Below, piece after piece: positions 44,519 to 52,993 of a DNA stretch of 64,000 bases. Where the stretch lies: positions 124,001-188,000 of the forward strand of contig NZ_QFDM01000002.1 of NCBI RefSeq assembly GCF_023702065.1, given 5' to 3'. Every line of letters starts with the position of its first letter. The stretch's first letter is position 1. The translations under genes and the position numbers were made by a program. Source of the DNA: Methanoculleus oceani. Its GTDB lineage: Archaea > Halobacteriota > Methanomicrobia > Methanomicrobiales > Methanoculleaceae. The notes beneath the pieces are model-generated. The model did no database searches. It saw only the letters and a program-made list of their open reading frames with translations, and had not been told where the DNA came from.

Positions 44519-45402
44519 ACCCGGCTGATCCTCCCGTCCTTATCGAACCGTACCTTCCCGGAGAGGTGCACCTCTGCCGGCGCTTCGCCGTGCGACGCTT
44601 TAACAAGGATGTCGGCGATCTCCTCCCCCATGACCGCCGCGATGCCGACCAGGCTGGTCGTGGGTCTCGGGTTGACGTCCACCACGTAGATGCGGTCGCC
44701 GGCGATGATGTCGATCCCGGCGTACCCCTGGCACCCGAGGACGTTCATCGCCCGGACGGCAGTGGCGACGATCTCTTCCTCGCGATCGGGGTGGACGGGC
44801 GTCTCGCCCCCGAGGTACCGGAACCTCCCGTCGTCTGCTATGGTGACCTCCTGCCGGTTGACGGCGAGCAGGAGCGGAGGGGTGCCCGTGTAGTACTCGC
44901 AGACGTTGCCGGTCACCCGGCTCCCCACGAGGCTCACGCTCAGTGCCTCCCCCTCGACGTACGCCTGTGCGAACTCGCCGGGGCCCGGCTCCTCGTCCGT
45001 CAGCCTGACTCCCTGGGCGCCGCAGCCCATGATCGGTTTGACGACCCTCTTCCCCTCGCCGGCATCGGGGGGAACCTCTATCCCGTTCCGGGAGAGGATC
45101 GCTGCAGTCCGCTGTTTGTTGGCGCAGACGGCCGCATTCATGCTCCCGCACCCGACGTTGTGGGTGAGCCCTTCGAGGATCTGCGTGTACCGGAAGAGGA
45201 GGTGGTCGGGTGCGATGACCAGTCCCACATCGCACCCCGGCGCGAGCCTCCGGATCTCGCCCTCGAAGTCGGCCCCCTCCGGGGTCACTACGTCGTAGCC
45301 GCACCTCTCGAAACTCTCGCTTATCGCGGCGAGCATGGCGGCACCCTCGGGCGCAAGCTCGGGGTCGTTGCATACGGAGTATTCGGCGAGAATTGCCTTC
45401 AT
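44515..45402 (-). CDS. mfnD: Tyramine-L-glutamate ligase MfnD (ATP-grasp)
   Basis: A 295-aa ATP-grasp enzyme joining tyramine and glutamate in methanofuran synthesis. The middle has VVKPIMGCGAQGVRL, the nucleotide-binding strand-loop. The C-terminal GYAGIDIIAGDRIYVVDVNPRPTTS holds the metal-binding Asp/Asn of the fold. Its neighbour mfnF overlaps by four bases. The general fold is certain, and the specific role rests on the mfnF pairing. Confidence 0.9.
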   Translation of the reverse strand: MKAILAEYSVCNDPELAPEGAAMLAAISESFERCGYDVVTPEGADFEGEIRRLAPGCDVGLVIAPDHLLFRYTQILEGLTHNVGCGSMNAAVCANKQRTAAILSRNGIEVPPDAGEGKRVVKPIMGCGAQGVRLTDEEPGPGEFAQAYVEGEALSVSLVGSRVTGNVCEYYTGTPPLLLAVNRQEVTIADDGRFRYLGGETPVHPDREEEIVATAVRAMNVLGCQGYAGIDIIAGDRIYVVDVNPRPTTSLVGIAAVMGEEIADILVKASHGEAPAEVHLSGKVRFDKDGRISRV

Positions 45403-45485
45403 CGTAATAGAGGTTGGCTACAAACGACTTGACCCTGACGATCGGGCAAGTATTTGATGCGCGGGAACCATCCCTATAGACAAGG

Positions 45486-46277
45486 ATGAAGCCGAAGATA
45501 CTGCTCACCAACGATGATGGGATCACGTCCACGGGACTCTGGGCGGCCTATGAGGCGCTCGCGCCGATCGCGGACGTCACCGTGGTCGCGCCGGCCACCC
45601 AGCAGAGCGCCGTAGGGCGGTCGATCTCCATCTTCGAACCTATTCGTGCGAACCGGGTAACGATGAACGGGGTGCCGGCATACTCGGTCGGCGGGAAACC
45701 GACCGATTCCGTGATCATCGGGCTGTTCGCGCTGCGCCTGAACCCGGACCTCGTGGTCAGCGGGATCAACATCGGTGAGAACCTCTCCTATGAGTCCATC
45801 ATGACCTCGGGCACCGTCGGGGCCGCGCTCGAAGCGTCCAACCAGGGAGTGCCGTCCCTCGCCTTCTCTCTGCAGGTGGAGGACCAGGGCGACAAGTTCG
45901 ACGACCCCTCAAGGATCACGGACCGGTTCTTCGATGCGAAGCGGGTGGTCCGCGAGGTCTGCGAGAGGATTCTTGCAAACGGGTTTCCCGGAAACGCTCA
46001 CGTCGTCAACGTGAATATTCCCACGCCGGTGCGCGGCGGATACGAGATCACCCGCCTTGCCGAGAAACTCTTCTATACCGGCGTCGAGGAACGCCTCGAC
46101 CCTCGCGGGCGCCCCTACTACTGGATCGACGGGCCCCTGCACGAGGATGCGGAGGAGGGAACCGACGTGCATGCGGTGCAGAAGGGCAACATCTCCATCA
46201 CGCCCATCACGCTCGACTGCACTGCGTTTCGTGCCACTGATGAACTCAGGGGCATCTTTGACGGCATGAATATCTGA
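45486..46277 (+). CDS. surE: 5'/3'-nucleotidase SurE
   Basis: A 263-aa SurE-family phosphatase acting on nucleoside monophosphates. LLTNDDGI at residues 6-13 supplies the metal-binding Asp10/Asp11, SVGGKPTDSV and VVSGINIGENL are conserved, and MTSGTVGAALE is the active-site Ser/Thr loop. AAGG precedes the ATG. It is followed at 21 bp by rpiA, probably as one operon. Confidence 0.95.
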   Translation: MKPKILLTNDDGITSTGLWAAYEALAPIADVTVVAPATQQSAVGRSISIFEPIRANRVTMNGVPAYSVGGKPTDSVIIGLFALRLNPDLVVSGINIGENLSYESIMTSGTVGAALEASNQGVPSLAFSLQVEDQGDKFDDPSRITDRFFDAKRVVREVCERILANGFPGNAHVVNVNIPTPVRGGYEITRLAEKLFYTGVEERLDPRGRPYYWIDGPLHEDAEEGTDVHAVQKGNISITPITLDCTAFRATDELRGIFDGMNI

Positions 46278-46298
46278 ATGGAAGGAGAAGAATACGTC

Positions 46299-46997
46299 AT
46301 GAATGCAGCAGAGCAGGCAGCGTCGAAGCAAAACGCAGGTTACCTGGCGGCCGGTATGGTCGAAGACGGGATGGTCGTCGGCCTCGGCACCGGATCGACC
46401 GTCTTCTTTGCGATGGAACGACTGGGCGAGCGGATCGCTACGGACGGCCTTTCCATCGCCGGCGTCCCGACATCCTATCAGGCGGCCATCAGGGCACGCC
46501 AGTACGGCATCCCGCTCACGAGCCTCGACGAGCATCCCGAGCTCGATATCGCCATCGACGGGGCCGACCAGGTCGACCCTGCTCTCCGCCTGATCAAGGG
46601 GCGCGGAGCGGCGCTCCTCCGTGAGAAGTGCGTCTGCGACGCGGCTAAAAAAGTGCTCATCGTCGTCGACCCGACGAAGATGGTCGATACCCTGGATGCT
46701 CCCGTACCGGTCGAGGTGCTCCCGTTTGCCTCTGCAGGAGTCTTCCGGCGCCTCACTCTTCTCGGTGCCGTCCCGGTCGTCCGGGAAGGGGTGAAGAAAG
46801 ACGGTCCGGTCGTCACCGATAACGGCAACTTCATCCTCGACTGCGACTTTAAGGCGATCGCCGACCCCGGACGCCTGGAAGCGGAGATAGCCTCGATACC
46901 CGGTGCGCTGGAGTGCGGCCTGTTTTGCACTTACGGAGAAAAGATAACGGTTATTGTCGGTGAGGGGAAGGGTTGCCGCGTCGTATCACTGCAATGA
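46299..46997 (+). CDS. rpiA: Ribose-5-phosphate isomerase A
   Basis: A 232-aa enzyme interconverting ribose 5-phosphate and ribulose 5-phosphate. GLGTGSTV, DIAIDGADQVD with the catalytic Asp, and KGRGAALLREK are all conserved. The ATG at 46299 was chosen because AAGGAG lies ten bases upstream; the frame also opens with ATG at 46278, directly after the surE stop. Its 3' end overlaps the convergent regulator gene by 12 bp. Confidence 0.95.
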   Translation: MNAAEQAASKQNAGYLAAGMVEDGMVVGLGTGSTVFFAMERLGERIATDGLSIAGVPTSYQAAIRARQYGIPLTSLDEHPELDIAIDGADQVDPALRLIKGRGAALLREKCVCDAAKKVLIVVDPTKMVDTLDAPVPVEVLPFASAGVFRRLTLLGAVPVVREGVKKDGPVVTDNGNFILDCDFKAIADPGRLEAEIASIPGALECGLFCTYGEKITVIVGEGKGCRVVSLQ

Positions 46998-47366
46998 TAT
47001 GCATTCCCGCATCTTCTGGATAAGGTCCAGCTGGTGCCGGGCTTCTCTCTTCTTTTCCTTCTCGATCGTATCCATGATCTCGGTTATCGAACGGGAAAGC
47101 GTATAGATCTTCACCGGCCTCCCTTTGCTCTCCGATTTGCTCTCGCGGGTGTCGATCCAGTCACATTCCTTGAGGTAGCGCATGGCGATGCTGACTTCAG
47201 GCTGGCGGAGATCGGTGCCCCGCTCGATGTCCCGGGATGTTGCTTCCTCGGCGTTCGCAAGATATACGAGCACTTTGGAGACGTTTCTCTTGATCCCGAT
47301 ACCTATGAGGAGCTCGGCGAGTTCTTCATCGCGTGGCGTAAAATACCGTACCTTGTCTGACCTCAT
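46986..47366 (-). CDS. Winged-helix transcriptional regulator
   Basis: A 126-aa DNA-binding protein. VSKVLVYLANAEEATSRDIERGTDLRQPEVSIAMRYL is a helix-turn-helix with recognition helix around QPEVSIAMRYL, followed by a wing (GRPVKIYTLS) and a C-terminal coiled-coil-like helix (EKEKKREARHQLDLI) for dimerisation. It resembles ArsR/TrmB-like archaeal regulators. GGTGG lies before the ATG. A palindrome in its own promoter suggests autoregulation. Confidence 0.85.
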   Translation of the reverse strand: MRSDKVRYFTPRDEELAELLIGIGIKRNVSKVLVYLANAEEATSRDIERGTDLRQPEVSIAMRYLKECDWIDTRESKSESKGRPVKIYTLSRSITEIMDTIEKEKKREARHQLDLIQKMRECISLQ

Positions 47367-47374
47367 CCATCCAC

Positions 47375-47402
47375 CAACAGATAGTATCTATTGTTTTAAA
47401 TC
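47375..47402 (-). promoter_or_regulatory. Regulator promoter with near-perfect palindrome
   Basis: CAACAGATA-G-TATCTATTG (47375-47393) has nine-base arms with one mismatch. It lies between a minus-strand TATA-like TTTAAAA (about 47395-47402) and the regulator's ATG at 47366, exactly where an archaeal repressor would block polymerase. Confidence 0.6.
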
Positions 47403-47667
47403 TGACTATAAAAATATTATTATTTCAATGGGAGATCCGGCGATTGTGATAGTTTTTAGAGAATGGATGAAGCATCGAACTGATAAGATCGAACTTTTTT
47501 TCACCGGACGGCGATTCCCCCGGCAGTGAGGAGTGCTCTCCGGGGGAAGGGCGGCAGTCCGGGTGGTGCGGCCCCGTTCCCGTCCACGGTGTGGTCGCGA
47601 GACCGGAAGATGGCGGTCACGGCATCCCGCCGGGGAACCATGCGTGTCCGGATAGGGTTCCTGGCGG

Positions 47668-47779
47668 CCCTTACGGGATCGACGGCCCTACGGCCCTTAC
47701 GGGATCGACGGCCCTACGGCCCTTACGGGATCGACGGCCCTACGGCCCTTACGGGATCGACGGCCCTACGGCCCTTACG
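47668..47779. repeat. Tandem repeat, four copies of a 26-bp unit
   Basis: Units start at 47668, 47694, 47720 and 47746 (unit beginning CCCTTACGGGATCGACGG), with a partial fifth copy to about 47779. The copies are essentially identical. The period is not a multiple of three, so it is not coding. It lies just beyond the tbp terminator in a gap without genes. Confidence 0.85.
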
Positions 47780-47785
47780 AATTCC

Positions 47786-47792
47786 AAAAAAA
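47786..47792 (-). terminator. T-tract after tbp
   Basis: Seven T on the minus strand, 20 bases after the tbp stop; a standard archaeal terminator signal. Confidence 0.5.
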
Positions 47793-47812
47793 GAAGGGGA
47801 TATTAACTGAGT

Positions 47813-48376
47813 TCAGATGAGACCGAGATTGGAGAGTTCGGATAGGATACGCTGTACCGCCCGCCTGGCATCCTCGGGCTGCTTGCCGCCCGTGATGATC
47901 AGTTTGCCGGACCCGAAGAGGAGGACGACCACCTTCGGATCGTCGAGCCGGTAGACCAGCCCGGGAAACTGTTCGGGCTCGTACTCGATCTTGTCCAGGT
48001 TGAAGCCCACGGCAATCTTATTTAAGTTGATCGGCGTCCCGAGGTCTGCGGACGTGACGATATTCTGGATCTTGTAGGTCAGGTTTTCGGGGATATCGAT
48101 GTTGAGTGCCCGCAACTGGTCGCCAAGGATCTGCAGACCGCGTGAGAGGCTGTCGATGCTCTTTGCACCGGTCAGGACGACCTTGCCGGAACCGAAGACG
48201 AGCGCAGCGATCTTCGGATCCTGCATCCGGAGAACGACGCCGGGAAACCGTTTTTTATTGTATTCCGCGTCCTTCAGCTGGGAGGCAAGGGAGTGAAGAT
48301 CAAGAGAATCGGTCACTTTCGCTGAAGCAACGATGTTTTCTATCTTGAGGGACTCCTCGGGTTTGTGATCATTCAT
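47813..48376 (-). CDS. tbp: TATA-box-binding protein
   Basis: A 187-aa protein of two homologous ~90-residue repeats, the saddle that bends promoter DNA. The repeats carry KKRFPGVVLRMQDPKIAALVFGSGKVVLTG-like and EQFPGLVYRLDDPKVVVLLFGSGKLIITG-like cores, in which the paired FPG and FGSGK motifs are diagnostic. Acidic N-terminus, normal length. It is the general initiation factor of this archaeon. Confidence 0.98.
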   Translation of the reverse strand: MNDHKPEESLKIENIVASAKVTDSLDLHSLASQLKDAEYNKKRFPGVVLRMQDPKIAALVFGSGKVVLTGAKSIDSLSRGLQILGDQLRALNIDIPENLTYKIQNIVTSADLGTPINLNKIAVGFNLDKIEYEPEQFPGLVYRLDDPKVVVLLFGSGKLIITGGKQPEDARRAVQRILSELSNLGLI

Positions 48377-48399
48377 ATTTATAACATATATAAAAAGAG

Positions 48400-48409
48400 T
48401 ATATAAAGG
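48400..48409 (-). promoter_or_regulatory. TATA box of tbp
   Basis: CCTTTATATA on the minus strand ends about 24 nt before the tbp ATG, so the message should be nearly leaderless. It lies in the 41-bp gap after acs. Confidence 0.6.
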
Positions 48410-48417
48410 TTGGTTGT

Positions 48418-50316
48418 CTATTCTTCCAGGGTCGAGATGTCCCCGGGGTCCATACCCAGTTCCTGCGCTTTTAAGACCCGTCTCATGATCTTGCCGCTGC
48501 GGGTTTTGGGGAGCGACTCAACGAATTCAATCTCGGACGGTATGGCGATGGGGCCGAGCGTCATCCGGACGTGGTAGACGAGGTCGTTTCTGAGTTTCTC
48601 ACCCGGCTCGCGGCCGTTCTTGAGAATGACGAAGGCCTTGATCGAGTTCCCCTTCAGGGCGTCGGGTTTTCCGATGACGGCAGCCTCCGCCACCGCATCG
48701 TGGGAGACGAGTGCGCTCTCGACCTCCGCGGTCCCGATGTTGTGCCCGGCGACGACGATCAGGTCGTCGGACCGCCCGATGACCATGATGTAGCCGTCCT
48801 CGCCCTTCACCGCAAGGTCGGCCGCCGTGTAGCATCCCGGAACGGTGTGCCAGTACTTGCGGTAGCGATCGTCGTCATTCCATATCGTCCGCATCATCGA
48901 CGGCCAGGGCTCCCTGATGACCAGGAGGCCGCCGGTGCCCGGGGCGACCGGGTTGCCTGCCATGTCGACGACGTCCGCGACGACGCCCGGGATCGGTTTT
49001 CCGGCAAACCCGGGGCGCATGGGTTCGCCGATCATCGTGGTCACCATGTGCATCCCGGTCTCGGTCTGCCACCAGGTGTCCACGATCGGGCACCGGTCTT
49101 CTCCGATGATCCGATAGAACCACTCGAACGCCTCAGGGTTGAGCGGTTCGCCGACCGACCCGAGGATACGGAGCGACGAGAGGTTGTAGCGGTTCGGCCA
49201 CTCTTCACCCACCCGCATGAACATCCGGATGGCGGTCGGGGCGGTGTAGAAGACGGTGACGCCGTACTCCTCGATGAGATTCCAGTAAGTGCCCGGGTCC
49301 GGGTAGTCGGGCGTGGCCTCCGCGATGAGGCAGGTGGCGCCGTTCAGGAGCGGGCCGTAGACACCGTAGCTGTGGCCGGTGATCCACCCGGGGTCGGCGG
49401 TGCACCAGTAGATGTCATTGTCCTTGATATCGAAGACGTGCTTCGTCGTATAGTAGGTCCCGACCATGTAGCCGCCGCAGGCATGCACGATACCCTTCGG
49501 GGACCCGGTGGTGCCGCTCGTATACAGGATGAAGAGCGGATCCTCGGCGTCCATCGCCTCAGCCGGGCACTCCCGCTCCACGCCCTTCATCAGGTCGTAG
49601 TAGTCCACCTCCATCTCGGGGTGGAGTTCCACGGGCTTGTCGGCATCGCGCCGGAGAATAACGATCCGCTCGACGCTCGGGGCGTTGACGACCGCCTCCT
49701 CAACGATGTTCTTGAGCGGGATTGCCTTGCCGCGCCGGTAGGTGACGTCGGCGGTGACGACCACCTTCGCTTCGATGCCCGTGATACGCTGGTTGAGCGC
49801 GCTGACGCCGAACCCGCCGAAGACGACCGAGTGGATCGCCCCGATACGGGCGCAGGCGAGCATCGCGATGATCTGCTCGGGCACAACCGGCATGTAGATG
49901 CAGACCCGGTCCCCCTTCCCGACGCCGAGGCGTTTCAAGCCGTTTGCGAACCGGCAGACCGCCTGGAAGAGCTGGCGGTAGGTGAAGATCCGCTCCTCCT
50001 CCTCGGTCTCTCCCCGCCACATGATCGCGACCTTGTTCCGCCGCTGGTTGTGGACGTGGCGGTCCAGGCAGTTGTGGGTGATGTTGAGTTTGGCGTTGAC
50101 GAACCACTTAGCGTACGGGAACTCCCACTCCTTCACCCTGTCCCAGGGCTGGTACCACTCAAGCTCCCCGGCAACGCTGCCCCAGAACCCGTCAGGGTCC
50201 GCCAGGAACTCCCGGTAGGCCCGGTTGTAGTCGCCGATCCATGAGTGCTCTTTAAAGCTGGCCTCGGGGGTATAGTACTTCGCCTCCTCGAGTTTGACGT
50301 TAAAATCTTCAGCCAT
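48418..50316 (-). CDS. acs: Acetyl-CoA synthetase (AMP-forming)
   Basis: A 632-aa adenylating enzyme activating acetate to acetyl-CoA with ATP. FILYTSGTTGSPKGIVHA is the phosphate-binding loop, DTWWQTETGMHM the adenine/acyl motif, and SLPKTRSGKIMRR near the C-terminus carries the catalytic Lys. The TWWQTE motif with its Trp fits short-chain acyl substrates. AAGGGG precedes the ATG. Control by the palindrome just upstream is likely. Confidence 0.96.
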   Translation of the reverse strand: MAEDFNVKLEEAKYYTPEASFKEHSWIGDYNRAYREFLADPDGFWGSVAGELEWYQPWDRVKEWEFPYAKWFVNAKLNITHNCLDRHVHNQRRNKVAIMWRGETEEEERIFTYRQLFQAVCRFANGLKRLGVGKGDRVCIYMPVVPEQIIAMLACARIGAIHSVVFGGFGVSALNQRITGIEAKVVVTADVTYRRGKAIPLKNIVEEAVVNAPSVERIVILRRDADKPVELHPEMEVDYYDLMKGVERECPAEAMDAEDPLFILYTSGTTGSPKGIVHACGGYMVGTYYTTKHVFDIKDNDIYWCTADPGWITGHSYGVYGPLLNGATCLIAEATPDYPDPGTYWNLIEEYGVTVFYTAPTAIRMFMRVGEEWPNRYNLSSLRILGSVGEPLNPEAFEWFYRIIGEDRCPIVDTWWQTETGMHMVTTMIGEPMRPGFAGKPIPGVVADVVDMAGNPVAPGTGGLLVIREPWPSMMRTIWNDDDRYRKYWHTVPGCYTAADLAVKGEDGYIMVIGRSDDLIVVAGHNIGTAEVESALVSHDAVAEAAVIGKPDALKGNSIKAFVILKNGREPGEKLRNDLVYHVRMTLGPIAIPSEIEFVESLPKTRSGKIMRRVLKAQELGMDPGDISTLEE

Positions 50317-50332
50317 GCGATTGCCCCTTATT

Positions 50333-50360
50333 ATACATTATTAATAATGTATTTTATATC
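50333..50360 (-). promoter_or_regulatory. acs promoter with perfect 20-bp palindrome
   Basis: ATACATTATT and its exact complement AATAATGTAT form a perfect 20-bp palindrome (50333-50352). It abuts a minus-strand TATA box GATATAAAAT (50351-50360) and ends 17 bases from the acs ATG. The placement between TATA box and start is typical of a repressor operator. Confidence 0.7.
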
Positions 50361-50767
50361 AACATTCTGGTTCAGGGTCCGGATGCGCCGGGAAAGGATC
50401 GTCGGGAACTGGTTGCCGGAGCCGCACCGGGAGGGGGTCCGGCTGAGCAGAATTGTGCAACTCTTGAGAGGTTTTTGGCAAATTACAGGCCACAGAGAAC
50501 GATTTTCGGGCGGGCGCCGGGATGGCTCCGGGGTTCTGCCCGGGGCGGATCGTTGCGCAATGGGGAAATTCGGCCTTCGCCCGGGATCGATAGTATACAT
50601 AGACTTCCGTCCGGGACAAAAAAGGCAGATAAAAGTAATTCAGGGTGCGCTTAGCGTGGGCGCGACAGATTGGAAACAGGCCCCCACGGGGTGAAAAATA
50701 ACCTCACAAAATCCAACAGAAAGAAAAAACCCCGGGAGGGGCAACAAATCAATAAAATGGCTCCAGC
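50361..50767. other. Gene-free stretch between acs and tfs
   Basis: I see no gene or repeat here. Frames on both strands are short and lack protein-like character. Near the right end a minus-strand T-tract (50724-50729) probably terminates the tfs message. Confidence 0.4.
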
Positions 50768-51082
50768 CTAATCGTACTCGCGCCAGGTTTTGCCGCAGGC
50801 GGTGCACCGGAAGAACCTGACTTCGCTCTCATCTGCCGCACGCAGCTGCCGCAGCCACCAGTATGCCGTCGTGCAGTCGCACTCCGGGCACTTCATGGTC
50901 GCGGTCGGAAGGGTCGCTATCTTGTCCTCTTCGTCGACGATGGTGATCTCTTTCTCCACGCGTTTGTCTGTCTTCTTTAACCGGTCCGAGTCATCGATCT
51001 CCCGGATATAGCCACATTTTTTGCATTTCAGCTGACCACCGGACGATATCATCAGGCCTTTGCACTGCGGACAGAACATCAT
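50768..51082 (-). CDS. tfs: Transcript cleavage factor TFS (TFIIS/RpoM-like)
   Basis: A 104-aa archaeal TFS. The N-terminal zinc ribbon (FCPQCKGLM...CKKCGYI) matches RNA polymerase subunit Rpb9. The C-terminal TFIIS ribbon (CPECDCTTAYWW...CTACGKTW) carries the acidic Asp-Glu pair in RAADESE that enters the polymerase active site to stimulate RNA cleavage. The first of two adjacent ATGs was chosen. Confidence 0.95.
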   Translation of the reverse strand: MMFCPQCKGLMISSGGQLKCKKCGYIREIDDSDRLKKTDKRVEKEITIVDEEDKIATLPTATMKCPECDCTTAYWWLRQLRAADESEVRFFRCTACGKTWREYD

Positions 51083-51208
51083 TGTAATAAATGTGGTGCC
51101 GATCGAAATTAACCCTTGGTCGCACGGGGTGCCGGGTCCGCACGGCCGGTGACCCGGGCGGAACGGGCGCACAAATGATTTATTGCCGGATACGCCGAAG
51201 GGTAAAGG

Positions 51209-52033
51209 ATGAAGGATTACCTGGTGCTGATCTCCTGCATCTGCTTTCTCGCCTTCCTTATCCCGAGCAGGTTCCGGAAGTACTTTGCCCTCGGCGGGTG
51301 GGCAAGCATCGTCGGATACCTCTTCCTCGAGCTCCCCTACTACTTCTCCCTCAACAACTTCATGTACCCGGCGATAGCCCTCCTCTCGGTACCCTTCCTC
51401 TATATCACTGCAAAATACCTGCTCCGCGACGATCCCCGGGTGATGCAGATCTCGACGATAGCGGCCGTGGCGTTCCTGATCTATGCCCCTTTCGGCTACA
51501 TACCGGCACTCGGGAACTGGCTGATTGCAGTCGTCGCCGACCAGACATCCGCGGCGCTCGCGGCGGTCGGCTACCCCGTGACCTTCCAGGCCTGGAACCT
51601 GATGGAGCGCAACGGGTTCCAGACCGAGATCATCCTTGCCTGCACCGGAATCCAGAGCATCGCGATCATGCTCGGGGTAGCCTGGGGCGTGCAGTCGACG
51701 GCGAGGCAGAAGATCGCCGGCTTCCTCCTCGTCTTCCCGACGATCTATATCCTGAATATCGTCCGAAACGTCTTCGTGATCACGGCCTACACCGAGCAGT
51801 GGTTCCCCTACCTCCCCGAGATCGCCGGCAACGGCGAACTCGGTTACGAGAGTTTCTTCTGGGCGCACAACGTCATGGCAGAACTCGGGGCACTGGTATT
51901 TCTCGTGGTCCTCGCCTATGCCCTCTTCATGATCATCCCCGGGCTCGGCACCCTCGCCGACAGTCTTTACCGGCTCTATCGCGGTGAGGTTGAGCAGATC
52001 GTCCGGCCGAACGCCGGGGGACCCGAGCCCTGA
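51209..52033 (+). CDS. artA: Archaeosortase A
   Basis: A 274-aa membrane protein with about eight helices. The exosortase/archaeosortase catalytic set is present: Cys145 in LACTGIQS, Arg176 in NIVRNVFV and His210 in FFWAHNVMAE. ArtA removes the PGF-CTERM tail of surface proteins and promotes lipid attachment. No PGF-CTERM substrate is evident in this window, as expected for a trans-acting enzyme. Confidence 0.93.
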   Translation: MKDYLVLISCICFLAFLIPSRFRKYFALGGWASIVGYLFLELPYYFSLNNFMYPAIALLSVPFLYITAKYLLRDDPRVMQISTIAAVAFLIYAPFGYIPALGNWLIAVVADQTSAALAAVGYPVTFQAWNLMERNGFQTEIILACTGIQSIAIMLGVAWGVQSTARQKIAGFLLVFPTIYILNIVRNVFVITAYTEQWFPYLPEIAGNGELGYESFFWAHNVMAELGALVFLVVLAYALFMIIPGLGTLADSLYRLYRGEVEQIVRPNAGGPEP

Positions 52034-52217
52034 ACCCCGATCGGGTTTCGCGGTTCCTGCCCGGAGCGGGCCGATGAGATGCCTGCCGCAGGGCGCACGG
52101 GAAGGTCTCTACCCGGTTCACCCTGTACCTGCCGGTCTGCTGTTCTTCCGGGGAGGGGTGCTGCCGCGCGGAGAGCGATCCAAAAGAAAAGGGAAGGGCA
52201 GGCGGACGGCCCTCCCA

Positions 52218-52850
52218 TCAGGAGTACTGCCGGTAGAGGTAGAAGATCCGCTGGACCGCAGAGAGGTTCGTGCAGACCGCGATGAGGAGCACCGCAACCC
52301 AGAGGTAGCCGGTCACGCCGCCGAGCACCAGCGCGAGGATCGTCTCGGGCCTGCCGAAGAAGCCGACTCCCTCGAGGGGGTCCTCGATCTTTCCGGCGAT
52401 CCGCTCACTGTAGCCGATCTCCGCATACGTGACCGGCTTGATGAAGGTGTTGATCAGGGATCCTGCGAGCGCCAGCCCCACGACACCGAAATCGGCGATC
52501 GGCGGGACGTCTAGGAGGTGGCTGACGATAGGGATGCCGGAGAACCCAACGCCGAGGATGATCGCCGCGTCGACATATTTGTCGGCGACCCAGTCGAAGA
52601 CGGCCCCGAATTTGCTCTCTGTATGGTTCTTCCGGGCGACATTGCCGTCCACCAGGTCAAGGATCGCAGAGACGACCAGAAGCAGGCTGCCTGCGAGGAA
52701 GTAGCGCCCGGAAAAGGCAAATGCGCACGAAAAGCCGAAGAACACGGAGAGCACCGACACCTGATTCGGCGTAACGCCCAGGCGTATGAAAAACGACGCG
52801 ATAGGCTCCGTATATTTGATGAATTTCGGCCGCAGGGAGGTTATATTCAT
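52218..52850 (-). CDS. CDP-alcohol phosphatidyltransferase (archaetidyl-lipid synthesis)
   Basis: A 210-aa membrane enzyme. The family motif D-x2-D-G-x2-A-R-x8-G-x3-D-x3-D is complete: Asp65, Asp68, Gly69, Ala72, Arg73, Gly82, Asp86, Asp90. Five or six helices surround it. It transfers an archaetidyl group from CDP-archaeol to a polar head group; inositol phosphate is a plausible acceptor for this archaeal subgroup, but serine or glycerol phosphate cannot be excluded. Confidence 0.9.
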   Translation of the reverse strand: MNITSLRPKFIKYTEPIASFFIRLGVTPNQVSVLSVFFGFSCAFAFSGRYFLAGSLLLVVSAILDLVDGNVARKNHTESKFGAVFDWVADKYVDAAIILGVGFSGIPIVSHLLDVPPIADFGVVGLALAGSLINTFIKPVTYAEIGYSERIAGKIEDPLEGVGFFGRPETILALVLGGVTGYLWVAVLLIAVCTNLSAVQRIFYLYRQYS

Positions 52851-52993
52851 CGCATAATTTATCAGCCCGGAAGGGGTTTAACCTTTGCTCTGGCGGACGG
52901 GGCCGCAACACCTCACCCGGAAGAGTGCATACGCTCCAGAATCACCAGATTCATAAACGCTCCCACCAGATAGATCACCGGGAACGAAGACCA

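Noticed and set aside
47668-47779. Tandem repeats considered as a CRISPR array
   Set aside because: Units are contiguous with no unique spacers and no cas genes are nearby.
48571-50244. A 557-codon plus-strand frame opposite acs
   Set aside because: Shadow frame of acs, rich in Asp, Arg and Val with no motif.
50245-50694. A 149-codon plus-strand frame upstream of acs
   Set aside because: It begins antisense within acs and continues through AT-rich promoter DNA; no protein character and no ribosome-binding site.
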